From the NCBI RefSeq assembly GCF_014656295.1, contig NZ_BNCD01000020.1:62001-126000 (forward strand): a DNA stretch of 64,000 nt, written 5' to 3'. This document shows positions 25,276-35,377 of this stretch, in pieces; the stretch's first letter is position 1; every line of letters starts with the position of its first letter. The translations under genes and the position numbers were made by a program. Below the pieces are notes generated by a model. That model worked only from the letters and a program-made list of their open reading frames with translations. It was not told the origin of the DNA and did not search any database. Source of the stretch: Streptomyces sulfonofaciens (GTDB lineage: Bacteria; Actinomycetota; Actinomycetes; Streptomycetales; Streptomycetaceae).

Positions 25276-25349
25276 AGCCTCCTGTCGGAGTCGAACCGAC
25301 GACCTACGCATTACAAGTGCGTTGCTCTGGCCAACTGAGCTAAGGAGGC
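25276..25349 (-). tRNA. tRNA-Thr (anticodon TGT)
   Basis: A 74-nt cloverleaf. The acceptor stem is GCCTCCT/AGGAGGC, the D arm contains AGCTCAGTTGGCCAGAGC, the anticodon stem ACGCA/TGCGT encloses loop CTTGTAA, and the T arm is GTCGG-TTCGACT-CCGAC. Anticodon TGT reads ACA/ACG threonine codons. CCA is not encoded. Its 3' half is duplicated at 22469-22513. Confidence 0.95.
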
Positions 25350-25611
25350 AGCCCGTGCAGTGTACCCAGCCCGCCGGGTGCCCCCGTCGAAAATTTCGTC
25401 GAAGTTCACAGGGGATGGAGTACTGACAGAACGCATGACCGGGAGGTAACGTCCGGTTCACGTTCGTACAGGTGGACTACACCTCTGCGCACGCCTCACT
25501 GCGACACCCGCAGTCACAAGTGGTCGCCGCGGCGGAGCACTCCTCCTGCACGGTCACTTCCTTTACTCGGATCGTCCGGCACGTTCCTGCCGGTGAAGGG
25601 ATTCACGAGCC

Positions 25612-26742
<1,131 letters not shown>

Positions 26743-26804
26743 GCGACCGACCCGCTCGGCACCGCCGCAGCCGGCCGCACGGCACGGCTCGGCCGCATCG
26801 TGGG

Positions 26805-26836
26805 AAGGGCCCCGCACCCGAAGGTGCGGGGCCCTT
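26805..26836. terminator. Terminator hairpin after msiK
   Basis: AAGGGCCCCGCACC (26805-26818) pairs perfectly with GGTGCGGGGCCCTT (26823-26836) around CGAA. Confidence 0.92.
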
Positions 26837-26971
26837 CGCGCATCCGAAAACCCCTGGTCGATGAGGTACTTCACCCCGTCCGTCAACAGCCGACAAGTTT
26901 TTTGGGGCGTTTCGTCCCCCTACAGAGTGACGAAATGTCGCCAAATCACTACTGAGCGCTACGCTCGGCGC

Positions 26972-27409
26972 GTGACGCACTTCGCCAAACCCCTGCCGCG
27001 GCGCGGCCCCGCCCGCCGGATCGGCCGCTCCCTCGCCCTCGTCCTGCCCGTCGTCCTGGTGCTGTCGGGGACCCTCGCGGTCACCCGCGTCAACTGGTCG
27101 GGCGCGCACCGGGACTCGGTCCTGACCGCGTCCTCGGCGTCCGTCTCCTCGCGTGCCGCGGCGCGCCCCGTGCAGGACGTGCTGCGCGACCGGCTGCTCC
27201 TCGACCTGCGCGAACAGGACCCCGGTACGGCCCTCACCCACCTCCAGCAGGCGGTGGACGAGCATCCCTCGCTGGCCAGGCACTGCGTGTCCATCGCACG
27301 CGCCCTCGGCCGCGCCGCAGTCCAGGCGTACGGTCCCACCCGTGCGCAGGCGTTCGCGCGCCCGGTGTGCGACACGTCCTTCGCGGCCGGGGTGGCCGCA
27401 CAGCAGTAG
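26972..27409 (+). CDS. Small membrane-anchored hypothetical protein
   Basis: A 145-residue protein with a basic N-terminus, one TM helix (LALVLPVVLVLSGTLAVT, about 22-39) and an extracytoplasmic helical domain (VQDVLRDRLLLDLREQDPGTALTHL, then HCVSIARALGRAAVQAYGPTRAQAF) ending VCDTSFAAGVAAQQ. Two cysteines in the outer domain could pair. TACGCT ends 6 nt before the GTG and there is no Shine-Dalgarno, so the mRNA is probably leaderless. Family not recognised. Confidence 0.8.
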   Translation: MTHFAKPLPRRGPARRIGRSLALVLPVVLVLSGTLAVTRVNWSGAHRDSVLTASSASVSSRAAARPVQDVLRDRLLLDLREQDPGTALTHLQQAVDEHPSLARHCVSIARALGRAAVQAYGPTRAQAFARPVCDTSFAAGVAAQQ

Positions 27410-27471
27410 CCCGCGCGGCGCGCCGGGCGTCCTTCCCCGCCACTGCGCGCCGCTGCGTACGCTTCCGTTCC

Positions 27472-28203
27472 ATGACCGATCCAGATGCCGTCCCACCGCC
27501 CACCCAGGCCGTCGTCCTGGCGGGCGGTCAGGGCTCGCGGCTGCGCCCCTACACCGATGACCGGCCCAAGCCGATGGTCGAGATCCCCGGCACCGGGACC
27601 CCGATCATCGGCCATCAGTTGTCCTGGCTCGCCGAGGAGGGCGTCACCGATGCGGTGGTCTCCTGCGGCCATCTCGCCGAGGTGCTCCAGGAGTGGCTGG
27701 CCAAGGCCGAACTGCCGCTGCGGGTCAGCACCGTGGTGGAGCACGAGCCGCTGGGCCGCGGTGGTGGGCTGAAGTACGCGGCAGCGCACCTGCCGCACCC
27801 GGACCGGCCGTGGTATGCAACGAACGGCGACATCTGGACGCGGTTCTCGCTGCGCGAGATGGCGGCGTTCCACACGGAGCGCGCCGCGACGGCCACGCTG
27901 GCGCTGGCCCGGCCGCGGATCCCGTGGGGGGCCGTCGAGACCGATGCGTTCGGGCACATCACGGACTTCATCGAGGCACCGCCCTCGCCGTATCTGATCA
28001 ATGCCGGTGTGTACGTCTTCGGGCCCGAATTCACGGCTGCGCTGCCGGATCGCGGGGACCACGAGCGCACCACGTTCCCGGGACTGGCCCGGACCCGGCG
28101 GCTGGCCGGCTATCCGATTCCGCAGGGTGCGTACTGGCGTGCCATCGACACGGCGAAGGATCTGTCCCAGGCCGCGAAGGACCTCGCGGCGCTGGGGCGT
28201 TGA
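27472..28203 (+). CDS. Sugar nucleotidyltransferase (mannose-1-P guanylyltransferase-like)
   Basis: A 243-residue NTP-transferase domain that joins a sugar 1-phosphate to an NTP. The signature GGQGSRLRPYTDDRPKPM lies at 19-36. PIIGHQLSWLAEEGVTDAVV, ATNGDIWTRF (the metal-binding Asp) and SPYLINAGVYVFGPEF follow the family. It lacks the left-handed beta-helix C-terminal domain, so it is the short form. The substrate is not certain; GDP-mannose synthesis is the usual annotation. TACGCT lies 8 nt before the ATG, again suggesting a leaderless mRNA. Confidence 0.87.
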   Translation: MTDPDAVPPPTQAVVLAGGQGSRLRPYTDDRPKPMVEIPGTGTPIIGHQLSWLAEEGVTDAVVSCGHLAEVLQEWLAKAELPLRVSTVVEHEPLGRGGGLKYAAAHLPHPDRPWYATNGDIWTRFSLREMAAFHTERAATATLALARPRIPWGAVETDAFGHITDFIEAPPSPYLINAGVYVFGPEFTAALPDRGDHERTTFPGLARTRRLAGYPIPQGAYWRAIDTAKDLSQAAKDLAALGR

Positions 28204-28400
28204 GGCACGGCCTCCGGGTCCGGGGCGTTGAGGCGCGGTTTTCGGGGGCGTTGGCGCGCGAGCTCCGGGGCGCTGAGGCGGGGACTCCGGGAGTGTTGAG
28301 GAGTGGGCTCCGGGGTGCTGAGGCGCGGGCTCCGGGGCGTTGAGGCGCGGGCTCCGGGGCTGTTGAGGCGCGGGCTCGTGGGGTGTTGGCGCGGACTGGG
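28204..28400. repeat. GTTGAGGCGCGGGCTCCGGGG tandem array
   Basis: About eight degenerate copies of a 20-24-bp unit follow the nucleotidyltransferase stop codon. Confidence 0.75.
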
Positions 28401-28484
28401 GCGGTGAGCCTTGGCGAACGCGCCGGGGCGGTGAGCCTTGGCGAACGCGCCGGGGCGGTGAGCCTTGGCGAACGCGCCGGGGCG
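28401..28484. repeat. 28-bp tandem repeat, three identical copies
   Basis: The unit starts GCGGTGAGCCTTGGCG and ends CGCGCCGGGG, at 28401, 28429 and 28457, with a partial fourth copy. The identity of the copies indicates recent expansion. The remaining spacer to 28750 is C/G-rich with CGGGGTCCGG-type repeats and no gene. Confidence 0.95.
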
Positions 28485-28750
28485 GTGAGCGGGAGGGTGC
28501 AGTGCGGCGCCCTCCCGCCCTCGTACGCCCGGGTCCGCCGTCCGTGTTCCGGTCTCCCGCGCCCGGGTCAGCCGTCCGTGCTCCGCTCCCCCGCGCCCGG
28601 GGCCCCGGGTCCGGGGTCCGGCGGGGCCCGCCCCCAGGGGACGGTGTCCGGGGCCCGCCGCCCGGGTTCCGGCCCAGAGGCGGGGGCACCCCCGGTGGAG
28701 ACGGGATCAGGGGTGCCCCGAGCGGGGTCGGCCGGGGGTGGGGCCAGGGG

Positions 28751-30598
28751 TCAGCCGAGGAGGCCGCCCACCAGGTTCCCGGACTCGCCGCCCTCGCCGG
28801 AGCCGGACGTACCTGACCCCGTGCCCGACGACGACGCCGACCCGCCCGCCGACGAGGGTCCGGCCGTGGTGGCCGGGGGCTGGGGCGGAGCGGGCCGCCG
28901 GGTCGGATAGCTCCCCGCCCCCTGCGTCTGACTCGGCGCCCCCGCATCCGTGCCCGCGCTCGCCGTCGCGCTCGCCGATCCGGCCGCACCGGTCTGGGAC
29001 GGGCTTGCGGAAGTGCCCTGCGTGGGCGAGCCGGACGCCTCGGGGCTCCTGCTGGTCTCCCGGGCCCCGGGCTCCTCGGGCAGCGGTGAGCCGGGCAGCT
29101 CGTTGCGCGGGGCCTCGCCCGGGCCCGGGACGGTGATCCGGTCCGCGTCCCGTACCGCACCGCCGAGGAGCGCGCCGACCAGGAAGGTGAGCCCGGTGAC
29201 CAGGCCCGCGACGAGCGTGCCGCGGCGCAGCACCCGGGCGCGCAGTTGCCACAGCTCCGCGCGCGGTCCGAGCGTGCGCCATGCCTCCGAGGACAGCCGG
29301 CCGTCGACCGAGTACACCGGCGCACCGGCGATCACCAGCGGCGACCAGGCGGCCAGGTAGATGATGTCCGGGGCCCCGTAACCGGGCGCGCTCCGCCAGC
29401 TCACGGTGACGATCAGCGCCGCGGACAGCAGCGCGCCGATCGCCGCCACCACCCGCTGCCAGAGCCCGAGCACCGTCAGCACGCCCACGACGACCTGGAG
29501 GAACGCCACGCTCAGGCCGGCACCGACGGGATGCTGGAGCGCGAAGTCGCGCAGCGGCTCGGCGAGCGCCCACGGGTGCAGCGCGTGCAGCGCCTTCACC
29601 AGCCCGCCGCGCTCGCCGCCGTCGAAGTACACGGGGTCGCAGAGCTTGCTCATCCCCGCGTAGAAGGAGATGAAGCCGAGGAAGACCCGCAGCGGCAGGA
29701 GGACGAGGCCGAGGTTCATCCGGCGGCCCGGGTAGTAGGCGTGCCGCACCGGCTCGGTGCCACGGCGGCGCGCCCGGCCCGTGCCGCCGCGCCGGTCGTC
29801 GGCACCGTCGGGGACGAGGACGTCCTCCGGGCCGTACACGTCGTCGGCGTAGTAGCCGTCGTCGGCATGGTCGCCGCCGTGGTCGCCGTCGTCGGCGTGG
29901 TCGCCGTGAGCGGTGCGGTCGCCGTGAGCGGTGCGGTCCGTGCGGTCGGCGTACGGGCCCTCGCCGCGGCCGCGGCCGGCGGGGGTGCCGGGGCCGTGCG
30001 GTTCGTCGTACGCGCCGGCCGCCACCCGCATCTGCGGCAGCAGCCGGGTACCGGAACCGGTGCGCACCGGGGTGCCTGCCGTGTCGGTGGGGCCGGCGGG
30101 GTCAGTGGTGTCGGCGGGGAGGTCGACACGGGGCATGACCTGGGTGGCGCCGGGGTCGTGCCCCGGCTGTCCGCCGTCCGCGGGCGCGCCGGCGGGCAGC
30201 AGGCCCGTGCTGCGGACCGTCTGGAGGAGCCCGGAGGCGACCGGGTCTCCGGCGGCCGGGCCGCCGCGGGTCAGCGGGCCGCCGCGGCGGCCCACCACCG
30301 CGCCGCTCAACGCGGGCGGGTGCGCGGCGCCGGCGCCCAGCGCCGGAGGGTGCGCGGCGGCACCCAGCGCGGGCTGGTGCAGCGCGGGCTGGTGCAACGC
30401 GGTCGCGGACAGGTAGCGGGCGACCCGCGGTGACCTGGCGGGCTGCGCGGTCGGGAAGTGCACGCGGAAGCTCGCGTGATTGACGACGACCTGCGCGGGG
30501 TCGCTCGGCACCTTCACCATGCTCAGCACGGGGGCGTCGTCGTATCCGGACGAGCTGTCCCCCGTGGGTGTGCGGGGCGTTCTGGTCTCCACGCTCAT
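28751..30598 (-). CDS. DoxX-family membrane protein with long flanking low-complexity arms
   Basis: A 615-residue protein. The first 290 residues are Ala/Pro/Gly/His-rich with repeats (ALHQPALHQPALGAAAHPPA; DRTAHGDRTAHGDHADDGDH). Residues about 293-450 form a four-helix DoxX domain (LVLLPLRVFLGFISFYAGMS, FLQVVVGVLTVLGLWQRVVA, AWSPLVIAGAPVYSVDGRL). One more TM segment (LVAGLVTGLTFLVGALLGG) precedes an extracytoplasmic Ser/Thr/Gly-rich tail. DoxX relatives act in thiol/redox homeostasis or as quinol oxidase subunits; the function here is unknown. Start at the ATG at 30598. Confidence 0.82.
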   Translation of the reverse strand: MSVETRTPRTPTGDSSSGYDDAPVLSMVKVPSDPAQVVVNHASFRVHFPTAQPARSPRVARYLSATALHQPALHQPALGAAAHPPALGAGAAHPPALSGAVVGRRGGPLTRGGPAAGDPVASGLLQTVRSTGLLPAGAPADGGQPGHDPGATQVMPRVDLPADTTDPAGPTDTAGTPVRTGSGTRLLPQMRVAAGAYDEPHGPGTPAGRGRGEGPYADRTDRTAHGDRTAHGDHADDGDHGGDHADDGYYADDVYGPEDVLVPDGADDRRGGTGRARRRGTEPVRHAYYPGRRMNLGLVLLPLRVFLGFISFYAGMSKLCDPVYFDGGERGGLVKALHALHPWALAEPLRDFALQHPVGAGLSVAFLQVVVGVLTVLGLWQRVVAAIGALLSAALIVTVSWRSAPGYGAPDIIYLAAWSPLVIAGAPVYSVDGRLSSEAWRTLGPRAELWQLRARVLRRGTLVAGLVTGLTFLVGALLGGAVRDADRITVPGPGEAPRNELPGSPLPEEPGARETSRSPEASGSPTQGTSASPSQTGAAGSASATASAGTDAGAPSQTQGAGSYPTRRPAPPQPPATTAGPSSAGGSASSSGTGSGTSGSGEGGESGNLVGGLLG

Positions 30599-30852
30599 CT
30601 AACCGAGTGACGTGTCCCGAGGACACTGCCCTCACCCACGGGATCGGCGTGGCGGACGCACCGCGGGGCGTCGGCCCAGGCAGCGGCGCCATGCCGGCGC
30701 CCGGCCCGGCGCGCGCCGGACGGCACGCGCCGACCGAGTGCGGAAACACGCGCCCGGACGGTACGGCGACACGCGCCCGCACACGTGCGGTGACATGACC
30801 GCACACATGCGGCGACACGCCGACCGAGTGCCGTGACACGCGCCGGGTGCCG

Positions 30853-31794
30853 TCAGGCGCGCCGCCGTGCCGCCTCGTAGAGGACGATCCCGGTCGCCAC
30901 ACCTGCGTTCAGCGACTCCGCGCCACCCGGCATCGCGATCCGCGCCCGGACGTCGCAGGTCTCGCCGACGAGCCGGGACAGGCCCTTGCCCTCGCTGCCG
31001 ACGACGATGACGACGGGGCCGTCGAGCACGTCGAGTTCGCCGAGCTCGGCCTCTCCGTCCGCGGCGAGGCCGACCACGACCAGGCCCGCCTTCTTGTACT
31101 CGGTGAGGGCCCTGGTGAGATTGGTGGCGCGGGCCACCGGCGTACGCGCGGCGGTGCCCGCGGACGTCTTCCACGCGCCGGCGGTCATCCCCGCTGCGCG
31201 CCGCTCGGGCACCACGACGCCGTGGCCGCCGAAGGCGCTCACGGAGCGGACCGCGGCGCCCAGGTTCCGCGGGTCGGTGACGCCGTCGAGGGCGACGATC
31301 AGCGGATCCTCACCCGCGTCGGCCGCGGCGGCGGTGAGGTCCTCGGGGTGCGCGTACTCGTACGGCGGGATCTGCAGGACGAGGCCCTGGTGGTTGAGAC
31401 CGCCGGTCATCCGGTCGAGCTCGGGGCGCGGGGCCTCCATGAGGTGCAGCCCGGTCCGTTCGGCGGCGAGCCTGAGCGCCTCGCGGACCCGCTCGTCGTT
31501 GTCGACGAACTGCTGGACGTGGAGCATGGTCGCGGGCACGCCCTCGCGCAGCGCCTCGACGACCGGGTTGCGGCCGACCACGTACTCGGCGGGGGACTTG
31601 CCGCCGCCGCGGGCGCGCTGGGGGCGCCCGGCGGCGCGCTTGGCCTTCGCCTGGGCGATGCGGTTCTTGGCGTGTCCGGGGCGCATCTCGGCGGGCGGCG
31701 TCGGGCCCTTGCCCTCCAGGCCGCGGCGCCGCTTGCCGCCGCTGCCGACCTGCGCGCCCTTCTTGCCGGACATGCGGCGGTTGTGTGCGGCCAT
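30853..31794 (-). CDS. rlmB: 23S rRNA 2'-O-ribose methyltransferase (RlmB/TrmH family)
   Basis: A 313-residue SPOUT methyltransferase that methylates the ribose of a 23S rRNA guanosine (G2251 in E. coli). After a basic N-terminal arm (MSGKKGAQVGSGGKRRRGLE) comes the substrate-binding domain (YVVGRNPVVEALREG) and the knotted SAM-binding domain: DGVTDPRNLGAAVRSV, VIVVGSEGKGLSRLV and IAMPGGAESLNAGVATGIVLYE. The start at 31794 (MAAHNRRMSG) matches the usual Streptomyces start. It lies downstream of cysS on the same strand, 170 bp away, as in many actinobacteria. Confidence 0.93.
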   Translation of the reverse strand: MAAHNRRMSGKKGAQVGSGGKRRRGLEGKGPTPPAEMRPGHAKNRIAQAKAKRAAGRPQRARGGGKSPAEYVVGRNPVVEALREGVPATMLHVQQFVDNDERVREALRLAAERTGLHLMEAPRPELDRMTGGLNHQGLVLQIPPYEYAHPEDLTAAAADAGEDPLIVALDGVTDPRNLGAAVRSVSAFGGHGVVVPERRAAGMTAGAWKTSAGTAARTPVARATNLTRALTEYKKAGLVVVGLAADGEAELGELDVLDGPVVIVVGSEGKGLSRLVGETCDVRARIAMPGGAESLNAGVATGIVLYEAARRRA

Positions 31795-31964
31795 GAGTGT
31801 GGAGACCTGCCTGTCTGTGGGTGCGTGCGAACGGGTGGCGTCGGGGACAGTGTCCCGCGCCGGGTGCGGGGCGGCGCGGCTGGGGCCCACCGGTGGCCCG
31901 GGACCGGCCGGTGCGGCCGGTCCCGGGGCACCGGCCACCGGACGTCGCCGGACGGGCCACCGGG

Positions 31965-33365
31965 TCAGCGTGGGCCGAGGGTCCAGCGCGGGCCCTGCGG
32001 GCTGTCCTCGATGACCAGGCCGGACTGGTTGAGCTGGTCGCGGATCGCGTCCGCGACGGCCCAGTCCTTGCGGGCCCGGGCGGACTCGCGCTGCTGGAGG
32101 ACGAGCCTCACGAGGGTGTCGACGACGCCGTGCAGGTCCTCGCTGCGGTCGTTCTCGTCGGACCAGTGGGCGTCGAGCGGATCCAGACCGAGGACGCCGA
32201 GCATGGCCCTCACCTCCGCGAGCCGGGCGACCGCCTCCTCCTTGTCGTCGGCGGCCAGTGCGCTGTTGCCCTGCCTGACGGTGGTGTGCACCACGGCCAG
32301 GGCCTGTGGGACGCCCAGATCCTCGTCCATGGCCTCGGCGAAGGACGGCGGCACCTCGTCGGCCGGGGGGACCGTCTTCCCGGCCTTCTCGGTGACCCGC
32401 TGCACGAACCCCTCGATCCGCGCGAACGCGGACTCCGCCTCGCGCAGCGCCTCGTCGCTGTACTCGATGGTCGAGCGGTAGTGCGGGGTGCCGAGGTAGT
32501 AGCGCAGGACGATGGGGCGCCAGCGCTTGACCATCTCGGCCACGAGCACGGAGTTGCCCAGCGACTTCGACATCTTCTCGCCGCTCATGGTGACCCACGA
32601 GTTGTGCACCCAGTACCGCGCGAACTCGTCACCGTAGGCCCTGGCCTGGGCGATCTCGTTCTCGTGGTGGGGGAAGATCAGGTCGATGCCGCCGCCGTGG
32701 ATGTCGAAGGCGCTGCCCAGGTACTTGTGCGCCATGGCCGAGCACTCCAGGTGCCAGCCGGGCCGGCCGCGGCCCCACGGCGTCTCCCAACTGGGCTCGC
32801 CCGGCTTGGCCGCCTTCCACATGGCGAAGTCGCGCGGGTCGCGCTTGCCGGTCTCGCCCTCGCCCTCCGGCTGGAGGAGGTTGTCCAGTTCCTGGTTGGA
32901 CAACTGGAGGTAGGCCGGGAAGGACTTGACGTCGAAGTAGACGTTCCCCTCGGCCTCGTAGGCGTGGCCGGTGTCGATGAGGCCGCGCATCATCTCCACC
33001 ATCTCGGTGACGTGGCCGGTGGCGCGCGGCTCGTAGGTGGGCGGCAGGCAGCCCAGGGCGGCGTAACCGTCGTTGAAGGCCCGCTCGTTCTCGTAGCCGA
33101 TGGCCCACCAGGGGCGCTGCTGCTCGGCCGACTTTCGGATGATCTTATCGTCGACGTCCGTCACGTTCCGGACGAACGTCACGTCGTAGCCGCGGTAGTC
33201 GAACCAGCGGCGCAGGATGTCGAAGTTGAGGCCGGAGCGGATGTGCCCGATGTGCGGTGCGGCCTGCACGGTCGCGCCACAGAGGTAGATCGAGACGCAG
33301 CCCGGTACAAGCGGGGTGAAGTCACGGATCTGCCGGGCGCTGGTGTCGTACAGGCGAATAGTCAC
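31965..33365 (-). CDS. cysS: Cysteinyl-tRNA synthetase
   Basis: A 466-residue class Ia synthetase that charges tRNA-Cys. The zinc-ligand Cys29 (YLCGATVQ), HIGH at 38-41 (PHIGHIRSG), WHLECSAM, FPHHENEIAQ (zinc site) and GEKMSKSLGN (KMSKS) are all present, followed by the DALR-type tRNA-binding helix region. Length is normal. The GTG at 33365 (VTIRLYDTS) follows CTGGAG; a GTG one codon upstream is possible. It precedes rlmB in a likely operon. Confidence 0.95.
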   Translation of the reverse strand: MTIRLYDTSARQIRDFTPLVPGCVSIYLCGATVQAAPHIGHIRSGLNFDILRRWFDYRGYDVTFVRNVTDVDDKIIRKSAEQQRPWWAIGYENERAFNDGYAALGCLPPTYEPRATGHVTEMVEMMRGLIDTGHAYEAEGNVYFDVKSFPAYLQLSNQELDNLLQPEGEGETGKRDPRDFAMWKAAKPGEPSWETPWGRGRPGWHLECSAMAHKYLGSAFDIHGGGIDLIFPHHENEIAQARAYGDEFARYWVHNSWVTMSGEKMSKSLGNSVLVAEMVKRWRPIVLRYYLGTPHYRSTIEYSDEALREAESAFARIEGFVQRVTEKAGKTVPPADEVPPSFAEAMDEDLGVPQALAVVHTTVRQGNSALAADDKEEAVARLAEVRAMLGVLGLDPLDAHWSDENDRSEDLHGVVDTLVRLVLQQRESARARKDWAVADAIRDQLNQSGLVIEDSPQGPRWTLGPR

Positions 33366-33807
33366 CACTCCAGGGTAGTGGCCCGAAGGCAGTGCCCCGA
33401 GTCCTTGTGTCAGAGCGGTTCCCGGGCCGTGGTAATGCAGTGGTGATGCAGCGGCGTCGCGCCGCGGGGCACATGGCCGCGACATGCGCCGCGGGAGGCG
33501 GCAAAACGCGCCACGGGAGGCGGCGAGAGCCCTGCCGGGGCGGCCGGTCCCGGTTCCGGCCGTTCCGTGCGCCCCGGTGCCCGGCTCCGCGCTCCCCCGG
33601 CCCCGACGGGTCCCGCCCCGGCCCCTCACCTGGCCCCCGACCAGGGCCGGGGGCGCCGGCGCGCGTACGGGCTGCTGCCCGCGGGTCGTTGACGACGCCG
33701 GATGCGCCGGGACCGGTGCCGGGACCGGTGCCGGGACCGGGACCGGGAAGCGGAACGGCCGGAACCGTGGGCCGGGGCGGGCGGAGGGGCGGACCGGGTG
33801 CCGCGGG
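33366..33807. repeat. Spacer between ispF and cysS with GGGACCGGTGCC repeats
   Basis: No gene is seen. At 33710-33755 the unit GGGACCGGTGCC repeats about four times. GCCGCGGGAGGCGGCAAAACG is partly doubled around 33488-33525. Confidence 0.55.
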
Positions 33808-34500
33808 TCAGGCGGTGGGCGGCGGACCGGTCCGTACCACCACGGCCGTGGCGATCGCGGCCAGCCCCTCCGCACGGCCGGTCAGCCCGAGGCCGTCCGA
33901 GGTGGTGCCGGAGACGGCGACGGGCGCGCCGGCCGCGGCGCCGAGCGCCTCCTCGGCCTCGGCGCGCCGCTTGCCGATCTTGGGTCTGACCCCGATGACC
34001 TGGACCGCGATGTTGCCGATCTCGAAACCCGCGGCGCGCACGATGCGGGCCGCCTCGGCGAGCAGGGTCACCCCGGAGGCGCCGGACCACTCCGGGCGGT
34101 CGGTGCCGAAGTGCACGCCGAGGTCGCCGACGCCGGCCGCGGAGAACAGCGCGTCGCAGGCCGCGTGCGCGGCCACGTCGCCGTCGGAGTGGCCCGCGAG
34201 GCCGAAGCCGCCGCTGGCCTCCTCGTCCCAGAGCAGCCCCGCGCACCACAGCGCGCGCCCCGCTTCGAAGGCGTGCACGTCGGTGCCGACGCCGACCCTC
34301 GGAAGCGGTACGACCGGGGCCGCGCCGGGGCCGCCGGCCGGGGGGTTCGCCCCGCCGTCCGTGTCCGCACGGCCGGAACCGACGCCACCGGAGCCGGACC
34401 CTCCGACTCCGACGCCGCTGGAACCGGTCCCTCCGGCTCCGGTGCCTCCGGAACCCGAACCGGCCGCCGCACCTGCGCCGGACACTGTCTCAGAACCCAT
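33808..34500 (-). CDS. ispF: 2-C-methyl-D-erythritol 2,4-cyclodiphosphate synthase
   Basis: Fifth enzyme of the MEP isoprenoid pathway. The metal ligands D74 and H76 lie in RVGVGTDVHAF, and HSDGDVAAHAACDAL, the IGNIAVQVIGVRPKIG segment and the terminal SGTTSDGLGLTGRAEGLAA are canonical. The core is of normal length, but 65 Gly/Ser-rich residues precede it (GGTGAGGTGSSGVGVGGSG), encoded by short repeats. The ATG at 34500 overlaps the end of ispD by 11 nt, so the two are co-translated. A start just before PLPRVGVGT would be needed to restore normal length, but no good codon with a ribosome site is seen there. Confidence 0.93.
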   Translation of the reverse strand: MGSETVSGAGAAAGSGSGGTGAGGTGSSGVGVGGSGSGGVGSGRADTDGGANPPAGGPGAAPVVPLPRVGVGTDVHAFEAGRALWCAGLLWDEEASGGFGLAGHSDGDVAAHAACDALFSAAGVGDLGVHFGTDRPEWSGASGVTLLAEAARIVRAAGFEIGNIAVQVIGVRPKIGKRRAEAEEALGAAAGAPVAVSGTTSDGLGLTGRAEGLAAIATAVVVRTGPPPTA

Positions 34501-35377
34501 CCTTGGCCCTCCTGCGGGCGAGTACGGCCTCGGCCAGCACCAGGTCGAGTGGCCGGGTCACCTTGAACGCCTCCTCGTGACCGGGCACCAGGACCACCGG
34601 CGCGCCGAGGCGCTCCACCATCCCGGCGTCGTCGGTCGCGCCCTCGCCGCTGACGGCGACGGTCTCGTGGGCGCGTACGAGGACGGCGCGGGCGAAGCCC
34701 TGCGGCGTCTGCACGGCGCGCAACCTGGCCCGGTCGGGCGTGGCGACGACGGGTTCGGGCTCGCCGGGTGCGCACGGCCCGATCTCCTTGACCGTGTCGG
34801 CGAGCGGCAGCGCGGGCACCACGGCGGGCGCGCCGTCGCGCACCGCATCGATGACCGCGTCGACGGTCTCGACGGGCACCAGCGGGCGGGCCGCGTCGTG
34901 CACGAGCACGATCCCGATGTCCGGGGGCACCACGTCCAGGCCCAGCTTGACGGACTCCTGGCGGGTCTCGCCTCCGGGGACCACGAGCACGTCCGCGCGC
35001 TCCGGGAGGGCATGCGCGTCGAGCAGGCTCTTGACCTCGGCGGCGCCGTCCGGCGGAGCGACGACCACGACCAGGTGGACGGCGCGGGAGGCGGCCAGCG
35101 CGCGGGCCGCGTGCACCAGCATCGGGATGCCGCTGAGCATCCGCAGTGCCTTGGGCGCGCCGGGGCCGAGCCGTACGCCGCGGCCCGCGGCGGGGATCAC
35201 GGCGGCGGTGCGCGGCGGGCGCGGGGCGGCCGTGCCGGGGGCGGCGGCGGGCGCCTCGGCGGCGGCCGGGGGTGCCGGTGCGGACGGGGCTCCTGCGGGC
35301 GGTGGGGTCGGCGAGTCGGCGGCGCGGGGCGGCTCGGACGAGCCGGCGGTCCGCACCGGAAGGGAATCGTCAGTCAT
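34490..35377 (-). CDS. ispD: 2-C-methyl-D-erythritol 4-phosphate cytidylyltransferase
   Basis: Third enzyme of the MEP pathway, making CDP-methylerythritol. The CTP-binding motif VIPAAGRGVRLGPGAPKAL starts at about 60; GGETRQESVKLGL, VLVHDAARPLVPVETVD, QTPQGFARAVL and TDDAGMVERLG follow in order. The first 55 residues are Pro/Ala-rich and additional to the enzyme core. It overlaps ispF by 11 nt. The start at 35377 gives MTDDSLPVRT. Confidence 0.94.
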   Translation of the reverse strand: MTDDSLPVRTAGSSEPPRAADSPTPPPAGAPSAPAPPAAAEAPAAAPGTAAPRPPRTAAVIPAAGRGVRLGPGAPKALRMLSGIPMLVHAARALAASRAVHLVVVVAPPDGAAEVKSLLDAHALPERADVLVVPGGETRQESVKLGLDVVPPDIGIVLVHDAARPLVPVETVDAVIDAVRDGAPAVVPALPLADTVKEIGPCAPGEPEPVVATPDRARLRAVQTPQGFARAVLVRAHETVAVSGEGATDDAGMVERLGAPVVLVPGHEEAFKVTRPLDLVLAEAVLARRRAKDGF

